Positions 46,853-58,588 are shown, counted from the stretch's first letter. The stretch is 64,000 bases of DNA from Acanthosepion esculentum (GCA_964036315.1 OZ038508.1:42946935-43010934); one strand, 5' to 3'. Notes: generated from the letters alone by a model not told the origin. Program-made: numbers and translations.

Positions 46853-47431
46853 AAGATCAAATGAAACAGATGAGAAATGTATTTAAATTTTTGAAGATAG
46901 TTGACAGGAAATCCTCGAGTCGTAAGAGAATTTGACAAACGAAAAGTAACTATTAGCATAGAATTTAAGCTTACTACGAGTAATTTCAACAATGACAACT
47001 GCTTATATGGCAAAGAAAGGTTTCAAAGAGAAGATGAATAGAAATATTATTTCCGACAATCCCCACTGATATCAATCCAGAAGACATCTTGTTCATCATT
47101 AAAAGGAAACGCATATCAGAATGGAAAATTATATTCGAGAAAATAATTTTGACACACAGGTTTTAGCAAGTAATATCAAATTTGAGACAATAGAAAATTC
47201 AAAAGGTGGAATGAATGATACAGATTATTGAACATCAAGGAACACATTTACAATAATCACGTATATGGGATTCTGTGTTAAAATGTACGAATACACTTTT
47301 ACGTTTTATTTAAAATAAAAAAAATAAATAATTTGATTATATCCGAAAAAAAATTAATTATGGTATAAGGCTATATAATTAATATTAAAAAATATAAACT
47401 GTTTCGTGTGTTATTTTTTTAAAGCTCTTAC
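46853..47431 (-). other. Intron downstream of the Ig exon
   Basis: AT-rich; starts (minus sense) with the GTAAGAGC donor. No next exon seen before the A-rich array. Confidence 0.5.
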
Positions 47432-47538
47432 CTGATGGTTACCAAGGTACTCGACGGAACATGGAAGGACTGCGGTTTCCCCGGCTACTACGGTCACATT
47501 CACTACGGGAACATCGAATCGAGGGTCCGACGCAAGCA
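47432..47538 (-). CDS. Internal exon encoding the start of an Ig domain (lachesin/DIP/Dpr-like IgSF protein)
   Basis: This is the best supported host coding sequence in the window. Read on the minus strand, intron sequence with a TACTAAT branch-point match (47560-47566) and a TTTCTCTTTGTTATTCAG acceptor is followed by 107 coding bases and then a CAG/GTAAGA donor (GTAAG at 47427-47431). The exon starts with two bases of a split codon and ends on a complete codon. It gives 35 residues, beginning LASDPRFDVP, then VVNVTVVAGETAVLPCSVE, ending YLGNHQ. The pattern is the A' to C strands of an I-set/V-set Ig domain: NVTV, a small-residue turn (AGETA), then the B-strand cysteine in LPCSV. The expected next exon would begin with the core Trp (V-W). 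Proteins of this type are secreted or GPI/membrane-anchored neuronal adhesion molecules. CpG dinucleotides are kept here, unlike the AT-rich surroundings. The other exons are not recognised in the window, so introns must be long. The specific subfamily is inferred. Confidence 0.82.
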
Positions 47539-47666
47539 CTGAATAACAAAGAGAAATATATTAGTAAAACATCCACAACACAAATATATAAGTATAAATT
47601 ATACGATGGACATAATACATATTACCTATGTTGTCCGAGATAAAAAGGGAATTGACTTCTGAAAAT

Positions 47667-47680
<14 letters not shown>

Positions 47681-47715
<35 letters not shown>
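47681..47715. repeat. (TA)n microsatellite
   Basis: AT run about 140 bases upstream (minus sense) of the Ig exon acceptor. A longer run lies at 47836-47887. Confidence 0.95.
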
Positions 47716-47718
<3 letters not shown>

Positions 47719-47832
47719 GAAGTGCGGAATTAGGTCGGGGTTGCTGTTGGAGCCGATATGATGCAAATCCCGAAATCGGCAATGAAGACAGTGCATCACT
47801 GAAGACCTTGTTGCATCTGAAATGTATTACTC

Positions 47833-47889
<57 letters not shown>

Positions 47890-48109
47890 GATGCAAAATA
47901 TTGAGAGGAAACCTATATTTTCCTTATATCCTTAATTATTTGAGTGACAGACAAGCACGAAAACAATGTTTGACTGGATAAAATATACTCATGATGCTAC
48001 ATCTAATATGTGTATATGAAGCCTAGCCAAATGTGTGCGATATTTATTTTTATTTCACCCAATACACAGCCCAAGCCCCATGTTACTGAGTGAGATTCCT
48101 GTAAGGGAA

Positions 48110-49010
48110 TGGAGGGAGGAGAAGGTAGTAAAAATGCATATTATGAGGACATATGGGAAAGTTTTTGGTTAATCATAGATTTAAAGAGGCTAAGATTATA
48201 GTGTTCAGAGAAGCATCCTCTCGGAGAGGAGGTACCACAAATCAACAGATCTAGGGACAAAGTGCAACTTACTATCAGCGGAGAAAGGAGATGAGTTGCC
48301 ACAATAAGCATGGCATGAGGGTCCGAGCTGGTGGAACTAAAGAATATAACTCTTGAAAATTTGCTATAATTATAGCGATAGAGCAGTTAGGTTGCAAGGT
48401 GGAGAATTATTCATTACCTACAAACCCGCAAAAGCGCTTTTGAACTCTGTGGAGGCTGGGCAGTGAGGACGTGCGGCACCAGCCCTGATATGGTAGCAAT
48501 ACTTCATTCTTGGTTTGACCTGGCTCTTGTAATAGAAGGCGTTAGGTAGTTTCTGAAGCGATACAGGGAAATAATTCTTCAAGCACCTTTATGGATTCCA
48601 CGAATATACCGGTCCCAGTTGAGGTCTGGAGGCAGCTGAAACCCCGATAGCCGTTCGAGGCAAGGATCCTCGTTGAGACTTATGACCGTTCATTAGGAAC
48701 GGGAGAGAACTTCGCTGCTGCTCGTTGGTGATGAAACCATACTAGCTTTGTTTTGCAGGTATCGAAAAACACAAGACAGTCTTTCCTCAATTTAGCTGTA
48801 AAATTTTGTTCAGATGAGAGATCATGTATCAGACACTGTTTATCCAGATATTTGAAAATGCACCGATATCATCTGAATATATATTTACAAACGGTCCGAG
48901 AATAATCCTCGGCAGATCCTTAATATATAGTAGAAAGATTATAAGACCAAGAAACGGCAGCATTGGCTACATGTACCTCAGAGGAATGAGGACTGAAACT
49001 ACACTACGAC
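48110..49010 (-). pseudogene. LINE family B: RT palm to C-terminus
   Basis: Minus-strand codons near 48940-48860 give PFLGLIIFLLYIKDLPRIIL and then FVNIYSDD, the QGSVLGP.LFLLYINDLP and YADD blocks (YSDD at 48868-48879). Lower coordinates give FDTCKTKLVWFHHQR, LSGFQLPPDLNWDRYI, SLHRVQKRFCGFVGNE and FSTLQP, in the normal order. It has several frameshifts and stops. Confidence 0.65.
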
Positions 49011-49289
49011 ATTGTTGAAACCTGTACACACCAAGAAACCATGTGGAGGTGGAAGGCGATAGAATTCAATCGGTTGTGTGGCGGTTGGTCAAGGTAAGAA
49101 ACACGGAATCTGTTTCTCGTTGTCGACAAATGTTTATGTTTATTGTTGTAGTAGATCCTATCATATTAAATGAATGGGATTACATTTAAATGATACTTGA
49201 AAACTATAAAGAAAATTCGTTTCACTGTCTGAAGTCTGTTAATATATACTGTTATTTTTGCAAGGAAAGACGTTGCTTGTAAGCAGCGA

Positions 49290-49845
49290 GGTAATTCGTT
49301 GCAATCTCGAATTATTGTAACCCGGGGACGCTGTGAAGTGCTTCTACAAAAGGTAAGAATTCTATCTGGTTTTCTACTTTGACGTCGAGTTCCGAGAACA
49401 ACGCTTCCGAGTTGACTAGCTCTCTGAATCTCCTAATCCGTCGTTATAAAAAATTCGACATCAGTCAAAGACCAATTTGATAGGAAAGACTTCATAACTG
49501 AGAAAACTATTCCAGAGCTGGCGTGTTTGTGTCACAACTTATCAATATCCTTCAAGATATGTAAAAGCGGCCGCTCTTGAGGCGTTTATTATCAAGCACT
49601 TGTCTGTGCGTAATACAAGTTTACTTATCAGCGATGGATTTAAGAGTAAAAAAAATACTGATTTTCGCTCAGGAATTTATCGGCAGTTTCTTGATGATAG
49701 CGTCATCAGCAAACATTTTAAGGCTAAGGAGAAGCTGGTTGGAAGAAAATTGTTATGGGATAGAAAGCTCATCTGGATTATTATAGACAGGGAACTACAT
49801 TCATTGAACTTGGCAAACATTACTTATTCAGGTAGCGGTTAAACA
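49290..49845 (-). pseudogene. Second LINE RT fragment with FADD box
   Basis: The minus strand reads FPVYNNPDELSI and KMFADDAIIKKL (FADD at 49702-49713), the LF.VYINDLPD and MFADDT.IY blocks of an RT. Further codons (LKDIDKL) fit the following LQ.DLD.L helix. It differs from the fragment just downstream and is frame-broken. Confidence 0.5.
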
Positions 49846-50165
49846 GCAATGCTAAGATTTGAGATGTTGTAATGGCAAATGAAAGTATAGGGATTTAGGC
49901 AATTTCTAAATAGATCTGCTGAGTTTTGTGGAAGAATTTGTAAAGAGTAATAAATTAATAATGGTTGACTCATGTTCATAACTGGTTTAAGTTTATTTTT
50001 TTTAATGGTGGTTACTTGTCAAATTAAAATAAGCGAGATGAGGACAACCATCAGTTGTCGATTATGGTGATGCAAAATATGAGAACGAAAAGCAAGCAGC
50101 ATTAAGGGAGACGAAAATGTTTTCGATACACTCGAATATAAAACAGGTGACTTGCCGGTGGTATT

Positions 50166-50418
50166 TTTCTAAGTGGAATTTAGATGTGGCACTAGGACGA
50201 AAGTATGTGGCAACTAATTACTGTTGAAATCACCACGCGGAACTGATCTAGCGAGACAGGCATTATACAACGTCGAAGTGCCCAGGGATTTTCTAAGCGT
50301 AGTTTAGACGTGGCACAAGGCCAAAAGTGTGGAGGAACCTGTGAGGATAGAACTCGATCATAGTTGGTCTAGCGAGACAAGCTTGCTAACCATTACACGA
50401 AATTGAGGTGCCCAGTGA
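50166..50418 (-). repeat. Tandem dimer of a tRNA-like SINE, minus strand
   Basis: Two copies of a roughly 125-bp unit share TTTTCTAAG, TTTAGA.GTGGCAC, TAGCGAGACA and GAAGTGCCCAG/GAGGTGCCCAG. On the minus strand GTGTAATGGTTAGCAAGC and GATCGAGTTCTATCC (right copy) look like tRNA box A and B. Confidence 0.5.
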
Positions 50419-50949
50419 TTTGGTGGTGTTATGAAGTAGAATTCATCAAAAAATCTCGTACTATGAAAAAAAAAATGGATTAGAAGTCGAAAATTATCGC
50501 ACCCTATGATTGCAGGAAGTGCACACCCACCCACAGAGAAACGCACTTACAAAGAAAAAGATGGAAAAGGAAAAATATTCTGAATTGAAATGGAATAAGT
50601 CTGAGAATTTGAATCGAATTTTGTCGATAATTAAAGGATGAATTCCGCGCGATATTAAAGATTTGGATAAATTTAGTGTCTGCCGAAGTATCGGTTTTTT
50701 TTTTGTCTGCAATTCAGTGTAATCAGTTAGATGAAGAGTTGGCCGGCGTTGTCGGAAAAAGAATAACGTGCAAAACAAGATTTTAATACCGTTTTATTCC
50801 CCAACCCTTTGTACATTGCTTGCTTGCTTGCACACACACACAAACATCTATGCACAGTACAAACACTGATATACCCACAGACATGTGTTTATGCGTGCGT
50901 GTGTGATCAAGTATTAATAAAGTTGTTCGTATGTGCAAGTATATCTTTG

Positions 50950-50950
<1 letters not shown>

Positions 50951-51001
<51 letters not shown>
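50951..51001. repeat. (TA)n microsatellite
   Basis: About 50 bases of uninterrupted AT. Confidence 0.95.
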
Positions 51002-51003
<2 letters not shown>

Positions 51004-51849
51004 TTCTGTGCGTATGCTTCAATATCATAAGTGAGTTATATCTCGGTTATCTGTGTGATTACATCATTCACATACGGTTCCTTCGTGCAGATGAGGTTTG
51101 CATTTGTTGGTCGCAAATATGCGAATAAAAAATAATACACCTGACAAAAATACACGTCCTCCATCAACTTTCTGTTCCTTACCTAATTTTGTCCATACCT
51201 ATGTTTGTAGAAGAATATATATGCTCATATCTATCCACCAGTCCATCGTGATTGAGCTAGCTATCGAGTTAATACTATAGCATCTTCCAGTGATTTCTCC
51301 CCATCCTATCAAGGTACAAATTTACATTTGTTTTCATGGAGAACCTTTCCCATTAGACTCCCTGGGAATATATTGCGAATACGGCTGAAAATTCTAAATT
51401 TATCTCAACTCTTTTTCATATTCATGCAATTAGTGATCGCCAGAGGTACATTCTAACCTGCATGGCTATAAGTGCGTGCGTGTATGTAACGTTCTACAGT
51501 GTACTTTAACTGTAAGACAACAGCATGCAGTTAGTAGCAGTGGTTACAAGTTGTATAATCTTTGGCTTGGTTGTCCGACCTCATTCTAATCCGAGTAAAT
51601 TTGGATCCAAATCATGGGAGGGGCAATTGAGAGTATTTGAAATTCCTGACACCCTTGAATTATGCCTCTAAGCATCAAAAGATTCAGTTACGCATAAATA
51701 GCTTACGATTCGATTTTCTATTTTAATACGAGTTTATTTTGACATTAAAAGAATTTTAATTCATCACTTGCTTTTAATGCCATTCCTTATTTACATTTCA
51801 GTCCCTCTATGGTAGATATACAAGAAGTAAGACGAAAGTATTTTCTTTG

Positions 51850-52400
51850 ACGTTGTTAATGCCAACTGTGGCCTTTCCTCTTTTTTGTTTTACTAATAGC
51901 AAGCTACAACGGCATTTACATAAGATAGTGATGGAAAGTGAGAAGAAAGGACTAGAAATTAATTGCAAGAACAATTTCAGTAAAAAACAACATGCAAATT
52001 CCGAATTGGAGTACCAAAATCAAGAACAACAATACAAAACGGAAAGTAAGACACCAAAATCAGAAGAGGAAGCGAAATATGAAAGCGGATGCTGAACAAT
52101 CACTTCACAGATGAAGGAAAGGTTAAGCAACAAAAATGTGGTTCTACAGAAGGATATTGAGAATACCCTCGATTGAAAATGTGAGCAACACAACTTTTAG
52201 AGAAGGTACATATACTTAACATCAGAAAGAGTTCAAATTTCTTTAGTGCATGATGAGGAAAGACTGCTTAGAAAAGTTGATACTCACAGAATGTAATGAA
52301 AGTAAAAGCGACAGAGGAAAACGACGCATAACCTATCTAATGAACTTTTGTAAATGAATGGAAGAAAGAGCTACAAAGGACAGGAAATTGTAGAGAGCAA
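51850..52400 (+). pseudogene. LINE family A: ORF2 C-terminal part
   Basis: SKLQRHLHKIVMESEKKGLE followed by INCKN matches the helix after the catalytic box (LQ.LLD.V..ESE..GL.LN..KT). From 52140 the sequence GGTTCTACAGAAGGATATTG runs parallel to the family A copies at 650 and 19915 (KMLRI, ENESN, KRGL equivalents). The final tail motif is missing. Confidence 0.6.
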
Positions 52401-52439
52401 TACAGCCAAAACCTAATAAAAATTTCACCAATTCCTTAA

Positions 52440-53000
52440 TGTAATGGATTGCTAAACGCTGTGATATGAACGCAAGAAAAGGTATGAATTGAAAATCATG
52501 AGGATATGGTGGATAGAAAATTGATCATAGACAATGTTCAGGTTGTAGTGTTTTCAAAAGAATCAGGGAACCCATTCCATTGTGTAATGATTGGTGCCAA
52601 GTTATCTGAGTATAACTTCCTTCTTACCAATGGAATACACAAGAAACGAGGGTGATTCAACTGTGAAGGTAGCATGATTAGTCTTAGCTTTAAACGTTTC
52701 AACTTTGGACGCAAGAATGGAGCTCATCTGAACATTTACCACGTAAGTAGAGACTGGTTTGCAATTTTGCGTCTAAAAGATGTAGTATGGAAAACAAGTC
52801 ACCTCACATGAGGCCTCAAAAACGACTTTGTACTCAGAAAAGTCTGACGAGTGAGGGATAGGCAGCTCCAGACCGGGTATAGCAGCACTAGTCCATTCTG
52901 ACATACGATAATCTAGACAAACTGATAATCCATTTGGAAAGACGTAATTCGTACTGGAGATTTCACGGATGGAGAAGCTAAGCAAAGTATTAAAATGGAA
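52440..53000 (-). pseudogene. LINE family B: ORF2 C-terminus
   Basis: The minus strand has YRMSEWTSAAIPGLELPIP at the upstream end, then HYTMEWVP and KHYNLNIVYDQF near 52500-52570, the remnants of LWNSLP and YNL..FK. Its DNA is clearly similar to the 48.1-48.4 kb fragment (GAGGATATGG, TTAGT/TTGATCATAGA, GTGTT.TC.). Confidence 0.5.
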
Positions 53001-53251
53001 GATTTCAATAGAAACAAAAAAATAATGTTGAACATCCCTACTAATACCTATCTTACTATATGTCAGTGAATGATTGGTAAATTTCTAACGAATTTAAAAA
53101 AATACTGGTAAAATTTCAGGAAGAAAAAGAAAGATATGAAACAAAAAGAATGAAAAATCACGAATAAAAATCTATGTTGGCAAAATGTTATTAAACGAAT
53201 GAGAAAAAACATAAATGATAAATATTTAAGGAAAAAAAAAAAAATCACTCA

Positions 53252-53440
53252 GACAATTGCTTCCAAGGAGTTGCTTTGTGGAAAAAACTCCCGTCAGGAT
53301 ATTTTCATAATCGCTACAAACTTGACCTCTTCAAGTGTAGGGTTAACCGTTGTCTTTACATAAATTATACTTCTTATCTTTTCTTACACACATACAACAC
53401 CACACATTAGCCCTCTAACTTGAATGACACTTGGGCCTTG
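53252..53440 (+). pseudogene. LINE 3' end, plus strand, seeding the polypurine array
   Basis: SDNCFQGVALWKKLPSGYFH, NRYKLDLFKCRVNRCLYINY and then NDTWALKG parallels the C-terminus of the 32.1-33.2 kb element (ALWNRLATGCLPDHYNLNLL, then GTRALKRV). The GGCCTTGAAAGGAAGGAAAC boundary passes directly into the tandem array. Confidence 0.6.
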
Positions 53441-55562
53441 AAAGGAAGGAAACCAAAGAAAAGAAAAGAAAGGAAGGAAGGAAACCAAAGAAAAGAAAAG
53501 AAAGGAAGGAAGGAAACCAAAGAAAAGAAAAGAAAGGAAGGAAGGAAACCAAAGAAAAGAAAAGAAAAGAAAGGAAGGAAGGAAACCAAAGAAAAGAAAA
53601 GAAAAGAAAGGAAGGAAGGAAACCAAAGAAAAGAAAAGAAAAGAAAGGAAGGAAGGAAACCAAAGAAAAGAAAAGAAAAGAAAGGAAGGAAGGAAACCAA
53701 AGAAAAGAAAAGAAAAGAAAGGAAGGAAACCAAAGAAAAGAAAAGAAAAGAAAGGAAGGAAGGAAACCAAAGAAAAGAAAAGAAAAGAAAGGAAGGAAGG
53801 AAACCAAAGAAAAGAAAAGAAAGGAAGGAAGGAAACCAAAGAAAAGAAAAGAAAGGAAGAAAGGAAACCAAAGAAAAGAAAGGAAGAAAGGAAGGAAACC
53901 AAAGAAAAGAAAGGAAGGAAGGAAGGAAACCAAAGAAAAGAAAAGAAAAGAAAGGAAGGAAGGAAACCAAAGAAAAGAAAAGAAAGGAAGGAAGGAAACC
54001 AAAGAAAAGAAAAGAAAGGAAGAAAGGAAACCAAAGAAAAGAAAGGAAGGAAGGAAGGAAACCAAAGAAAAGAAAAGAAAAGAAAGGAAGGAAGGAAACC
54101 AAAGAAAAGAAAAGAAAAGAAAGGAAGGAAGGAAACCAAAGAAAAGAAAAGAAAAGAAAGGAAGGAAGGAAACCAAAGAAAAGAAAAGAAAGGAAGGAAG
54201 GAAACCAAAGAAAAGAAAAGAAAAGAAAGGAAGGAAGGAAACCAAAGAAAAGAAAAGAAAAGAAAGGAAGGAAGGAAACCAAAGAAAAGAAAAGAAAAGA
54301 AAGGAAGGAAGGAAACCAAAGAAAAGAAAAGAAAAGAAAGGAAGGAAGGAAACCAAAGAAAAGAAAAGAAAAGAAAGGAAGGAAGGAAACCAAAGAAAAG
54401 AAAAGAAAAGAAAGGAAGGAAGGAAACCAAAGAAAAGAAAAGAAAAGAAAGGAAGGAAGGAAACCAAAGAAAAGAAAAGAAAGGAAGGAAGGAAACCAAA
54501 GAAAAGAAAAGAAAGGAAGGAAGGAAACCAAAGAAAAGAAAAGAAAGGAAGGAAGGAAACCAAAGAAAAGAAAAGAAAGGAAGGAAGGAAACCAAAGAAA
54601 AGAAAAGAAAAGAAAGGAAGGAAGGAAACCAAAGAAAAGAAAAGAAAAGAAAGGAAGGAAGGAAACCAAAGAAAAGAAAAGAAAAGAAAGGAAGGAAGGA
54701 AACCAAAGAAAAGAAAAGAAAAGAAAGGAAGGAAGGAAACCAAAGAAAAGAAAAGAAAAGAAAGGAAGGAAGGAAACCAAAGAAAAGAAAAGAAAGGAAG
54801 GAAGGAAACCAAAGAAAAGAAAAGAAAGGAAGAAAGGAAGGAAACCAAAGAAAAGAAAGGAAGGAAACCAAAGAAAAGAAAGGAAGGAAGGAAGGAAACC
54901 AAAGAAAAGAAAGGAAGGAAGGAAGGAAACCAAAGAAAAGAAAGGAAGGAAGGAAGGAAACCAAAGAAAAGAAAGGAAGGAAGGAAGGAAACCAAAGAAA
55001 AGAAAGGAAGGAAGGAAGGAAACCAAAGAAAAGAAAGGAAGGAAGGAAGGAAACCAGAGAAAAGAAAGGAAGGAAGGAAGGAAACCAGAGAAAAGAAAGG
55101 AAGGAAGGAAGGAAACCAGAGAAAAGAAAGGAAGGAAGGAAGGAAACCAGAGAAAAGAAAGGAAGGAAGGAAGGAAACCAGAGAAAAGAAAGGAAGGAAG
55201 GAAGGAAACCAGAGAAAAGAAAGGAAGGAAGGAAACCAGAGAAAAGAAAGGAAGGAAGGAAACCAGAGAAAAGAAAGGAAGGAAGGAAACCAGAGAAAAG
55301 AAAGGAAGGAAGGAAACCAGAGAAAAGAAAGGAAGGAAGGAAACCAGAGAAAAGAAAGGAAGGAAGGAAACCAGAGAAAAGAAAGGAAGGAAGGAAACCA
55401 AAGAAAAGAAAGGAAGGAAGGAAACCAAAGAAAAGAAAGGAAGGAAGGAAACCAAAGAAAAGAAAGGAAGGAAGGAAACCAAAGAAAAGAAAGAAAGGAA
55501 GGAAACCAAAGAAAAGAAAGAAAGGAAGGAAACCAAAGAAAAGAAAGAAAGGAAACCAAAGA
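53440..55562. repeat. 2.1-kb polypurine (GGAA/GAAA) minisatellite
   Basis: The plus strand is almost purely A and G, broken only by ACC. Units run from one ACCAAAG to the next and are mostly 37, 32, 31 or 27 bp; they differ by whole AAAAG (5 bp) or GGAA (4 bp) steps. From about 55050 to 55390 the unit has ACCAGAG instead of ACCAAAG, then reverts. There are no stop codons on either strand in several frames, so 700-codon frames appear by chance. The GGAA runs are potential ETS-factor sites and the purine strand could form triplex DNA; both are inference. Confidence 0.97.
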
Positions 55563-56656
55563 AATTCACTAAGACGAAAGAAGGAATTCTTGTATGGGTA
55601 AAAAACAAAATGAATGAAATGAAAGTTAGATAAATAATAAAATCCTTTCATTTTCAACCATGGCGTCCAGACACAAACATCTGCCTTTTTAGAAGTGTCG
55701 AATAACGTTTAAGCTATATCCTCTGGTTTTACATTCTCATAAACTCTCGTGAGATTACAACGTTGTTTGCATCGATTTAATATATTCTGTTTGTCCTTAT
55801 TCAAATATGTACACATGCAATTCTTTTTTTTTTTACCAGTCAGTAATCAGGAACATTTCCACTTTTTCTATCTCCGTATAATCACTAACAGTTTTCTTAT
55901 CTATTTCGAAAGGATTAAATATAAAATAGTCTGTTTACTTTCCTGCGTATTCATATTTACTATGCTCAGTCTACTAATGAACAAGGCCAAATGTTGGCAA
56001 ACAGAAAGACTGTGTTTCGCCAAACTTCCAAACGAAGAGCTATAATGAAATTTAAAATGCTTAGTTTAGTAAACAGCAAAAATATTGAGGTGACCGGAAA
56101 GAGCGTTACGCTAAATTTCCACGAATTTGCTCTCAGATTTGACAATCTGATTCACTAAATCGGTGACCGATTATTGGCAATTCTGGTAAAACTGTAATAG
56201 GTTAACACCCCCAAATTTTTGTATTTAATATTTGTTATTTTTTAAAAATTCATTTTCATCCTATTATGGCACTTTCCGTTTCTGTCTATTCAACACCGCA
56301 CTGGCGCTTCCTCCCAAATTATCTGCATTTGAATGTCCTACCGATATTGTTTTAATCAATCTTCGAAAAAAATAAAAAATAAAAGTAATATTTTGCGATC
56401 TAAGTTGAGGCAAGATATTTATGCCTGGATTTATTCTCAACGCGATTTTTCAATTTAAAAAAAAAAATATTTTGACATTTTAATAAATCTGACAACGTTG
56501 GAAAATATTTAAACTGTTCATTATTGATCTTAATGAAAATTTTACCGCAAGTTTCGTTTGTATAAATCAAAACTTAATCCAAATATTAAGTTTGTTCATC
56601 CTTCCTCTTTATTCAGACTTTAGTCAAAGGTTAGCTGACGCAGGAAACATAACTCT

Positions 56657-56734
<78 letters not shown>

Positions 56735-57114
56735 ATATATTTTATCAGCATCTGCCCAAAACGACACTGGATTGATTATTCATATATCCATCTAATATTC
56801 TCAATTTTCATGCTTGCAATACTCAGATGAACGCAGCACCTGAATTTTTTTAACTGTTTGGTGTTAAATTTGAGCGCAAAATCTATTCCGGGATAATAAC
56901 AGAAAAGAAATGTATTTGTCACATTACGTTTGTCTACTCTTTTCAGCCAAATAAAAGGGCCGACACTCTTATTCTCAAATAATTTTCCCTCTGCTGTACG
57001 ATTATTTCTTTTTTCTAAAAAAATTGAAATTCACCGCTTATTTTGTCCATCGTTAGGTTTGGTTTGGATTACAGTATATCAACCTCAATGGGTTATTTAA
57101 TGCCGATAATATAT
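55563..57114. other. Spacer, nothing assigned apart from (CT)n(CA)n
   Basis: A 98-codon frame at 55749-56045 is AT-rich and without motifs. Confidence 0.4.
56653..56732. repeat. (CT)n(CA)n microsatellite
   Basis: About 26 bases of CT followed by about 54 of AC. Confidence 0.95.
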
Positions 57115-57357
57115 TTTTTTAAACATGTATTGTTAGTAATATTTTTCCTTCAAAAAATCTATTTCTGGTAATATTTTATCAAAAAATGTATAGCTGTTAA
57201 TATAGATTTCTTTCCAAAAATGTACAGCTGAGAATATATTTTTTTCCAAAAAAGTACTGCTGGTAATATTTTTTTCCAAAAAGTATTGCTGGTAATATAT
57301 TTTTGGCCTATAATGCATTGCTGGCAATTTTTTTTTTACAAAGTATTTCTGGTATGA
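57115..57357. repeat. Degenerate minisatellite, 28-33 bp unit
   Basis: Seven or so copies of a unit like GTATTGCTGGTAATATTTTT followed by TTTCCAAAAA. Adjacent copies differ by several substitutions. Confidence 0.75.
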
Positions 57358-57379
57358 TTTGGGGGCTAACTAATTATCC

Positions 57380-58100
57380 ATAAATGGGACCCTAACAGTT
57401 GCTACCACCCATAGTCAGGGTGGACCTGGGAACACCAAGCAGAGGTCCCTCGCTCCTCAAAACCTCCTGATCGGAGGCCTTGCTGTTGTACATGTTAATC
57501 GTCATACCCAGGACGCATCCATCGTTAAAGATGCAGTTAAAATGTTCGACTTCCTGTACCGCTCGATTAAATATCTCATCACGCATGCCATCGTTTGCCT
57601 TTAAAAGAGCCACGTCAGGCCGAAAATGGAGTATCCTTCTCATATTTGGGCGGGAACTACTCAGTTCATACTTTCCAGTTTCGATAAAGTTCAAAAGCGT
57701 CCCGAAGTCCCAGAGAGAGACGAATTATTTTCCACACACCAACCGCTCTCTCACAAGTGGGGTGTGGCGAGCCGCTCACTGATCTATCGCTACATCCATG
57801 GAAAGTGTTCGGCCAAGTCTAAACATCACTGCAGAAACCCACCATGCCAGTTACATTGTAGTAAACCACCTACATATCCGTATTGATTTGGTGTGAAGTT
57901 CCACTCAAACAGCATATTCCCAATAAATGCTCTGTGGAACAAACTTCCAAGCAGATCTTTCACCCGATCACTACAATCTTAACCTGTTCAAGTCTAGAGT
58001 CAAGTTATATTCTCCTTTTCTGCATAAACTGCACTTTATGTAACCTCGTGTGGCCCCGGGCCTTATATAGGGTAAACTTTATTGTAAAAAAAAGTTAAAA
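57380..58100 (+). pseudogene. LINE family B relative: ORF2 C-terminal part
   Basis: Codons give DFLYRSIKYLITHAIVCLLK, ENGVSFSYLGGNY, SSFDKVQKRPEVPERDELFS, THQPLSHKWGVASRSLIYRY and IHGKCSAK, then ALWNKLPSRSFTRSLQS. This is the order PKMEY.SHIWAG, LDRVQKR, LQPLSHRR.VASL.LFYRY.HGKCS, LWN.LPS. It ends GPGPYIG-VNFIVKKS, like the tail of the 33.18-kb copy. Stops and shifts are present. Confidence 0.7.
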
Positions 58101-58531
58101 TTCCGACCTGCATTATTATTCTAGGCAGCACTTGTATTTGCTAAGAATCAAGTCAAATAAGCTGAATGAGTATCTGACTTTGCTTAGGCACTCAGTCTGA
58201 TATACCAAGAAGGACTTAATTGAATTCCCTTTGCTTGTAGAGTTTGACGTCTTTCTCCAGTCCTAGAGATTCCCCAATTTTTGTATGGTTATCATTTCCT
58301 TGTTTTTGTCCTTTCTTTTTGGTCCATTATTAACAAACTTCCTTACCCATTCGCCAGTTCAGCTGGCTTCGAACTTTTTACTTCCAGGTCACGTCTCGCC
58401 ATTTGCCATTATTTCCTCCCAATCCAAGACTCACGTCCAAATGTTCGATTCTCTTGCTTTTTGTAGCCAGTCCAAAACAGTAATCAGCAACATAACCATT
58501 GTTTTTGCTACAAACACAATCATGCACACAT

Positions 58532-58535
<4 letters not shown>

Positions 58536-58587
<52 letters not shown>

Positions 58588-58588
58588 A
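58536..58588. repeat. (TA)n(TG)n microsatellite
   Basis: AT run followed by GT run; preceded by ACACAT units. Another TA run is at 58975-59011. Confidence 0.95.

Noticed and set aside
45812..47013. Phe/Val/Leu/Cys-rich and Lys/Gln/Thr/Asn-rich frames of 100-140 codons
   Set aside because: Translations of the (AAAC)n-derived array, open in several frames on both strands.
47461..47643. 60-codon plus-strand frame overlapping the Ig exon
   Set aside because: Antisense shadow; the minus strand has splice sites and a recognisable domain in this interval.
48824..49018. 64-codon plus-strand frame (RSLIYSRKIIRPRNGSIG)
   Set aside because: It is the antisense reading of the LFLLYI.DLP block of a minus-strand reverse transcriptase.
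53384..55657. Open frames of 700-757 codons on both strands
   Set aside because: The array has no TAA, TAG or TGA on either strand in several frames. The predicted proteins are periodic translations of the purine repeat in all frames.
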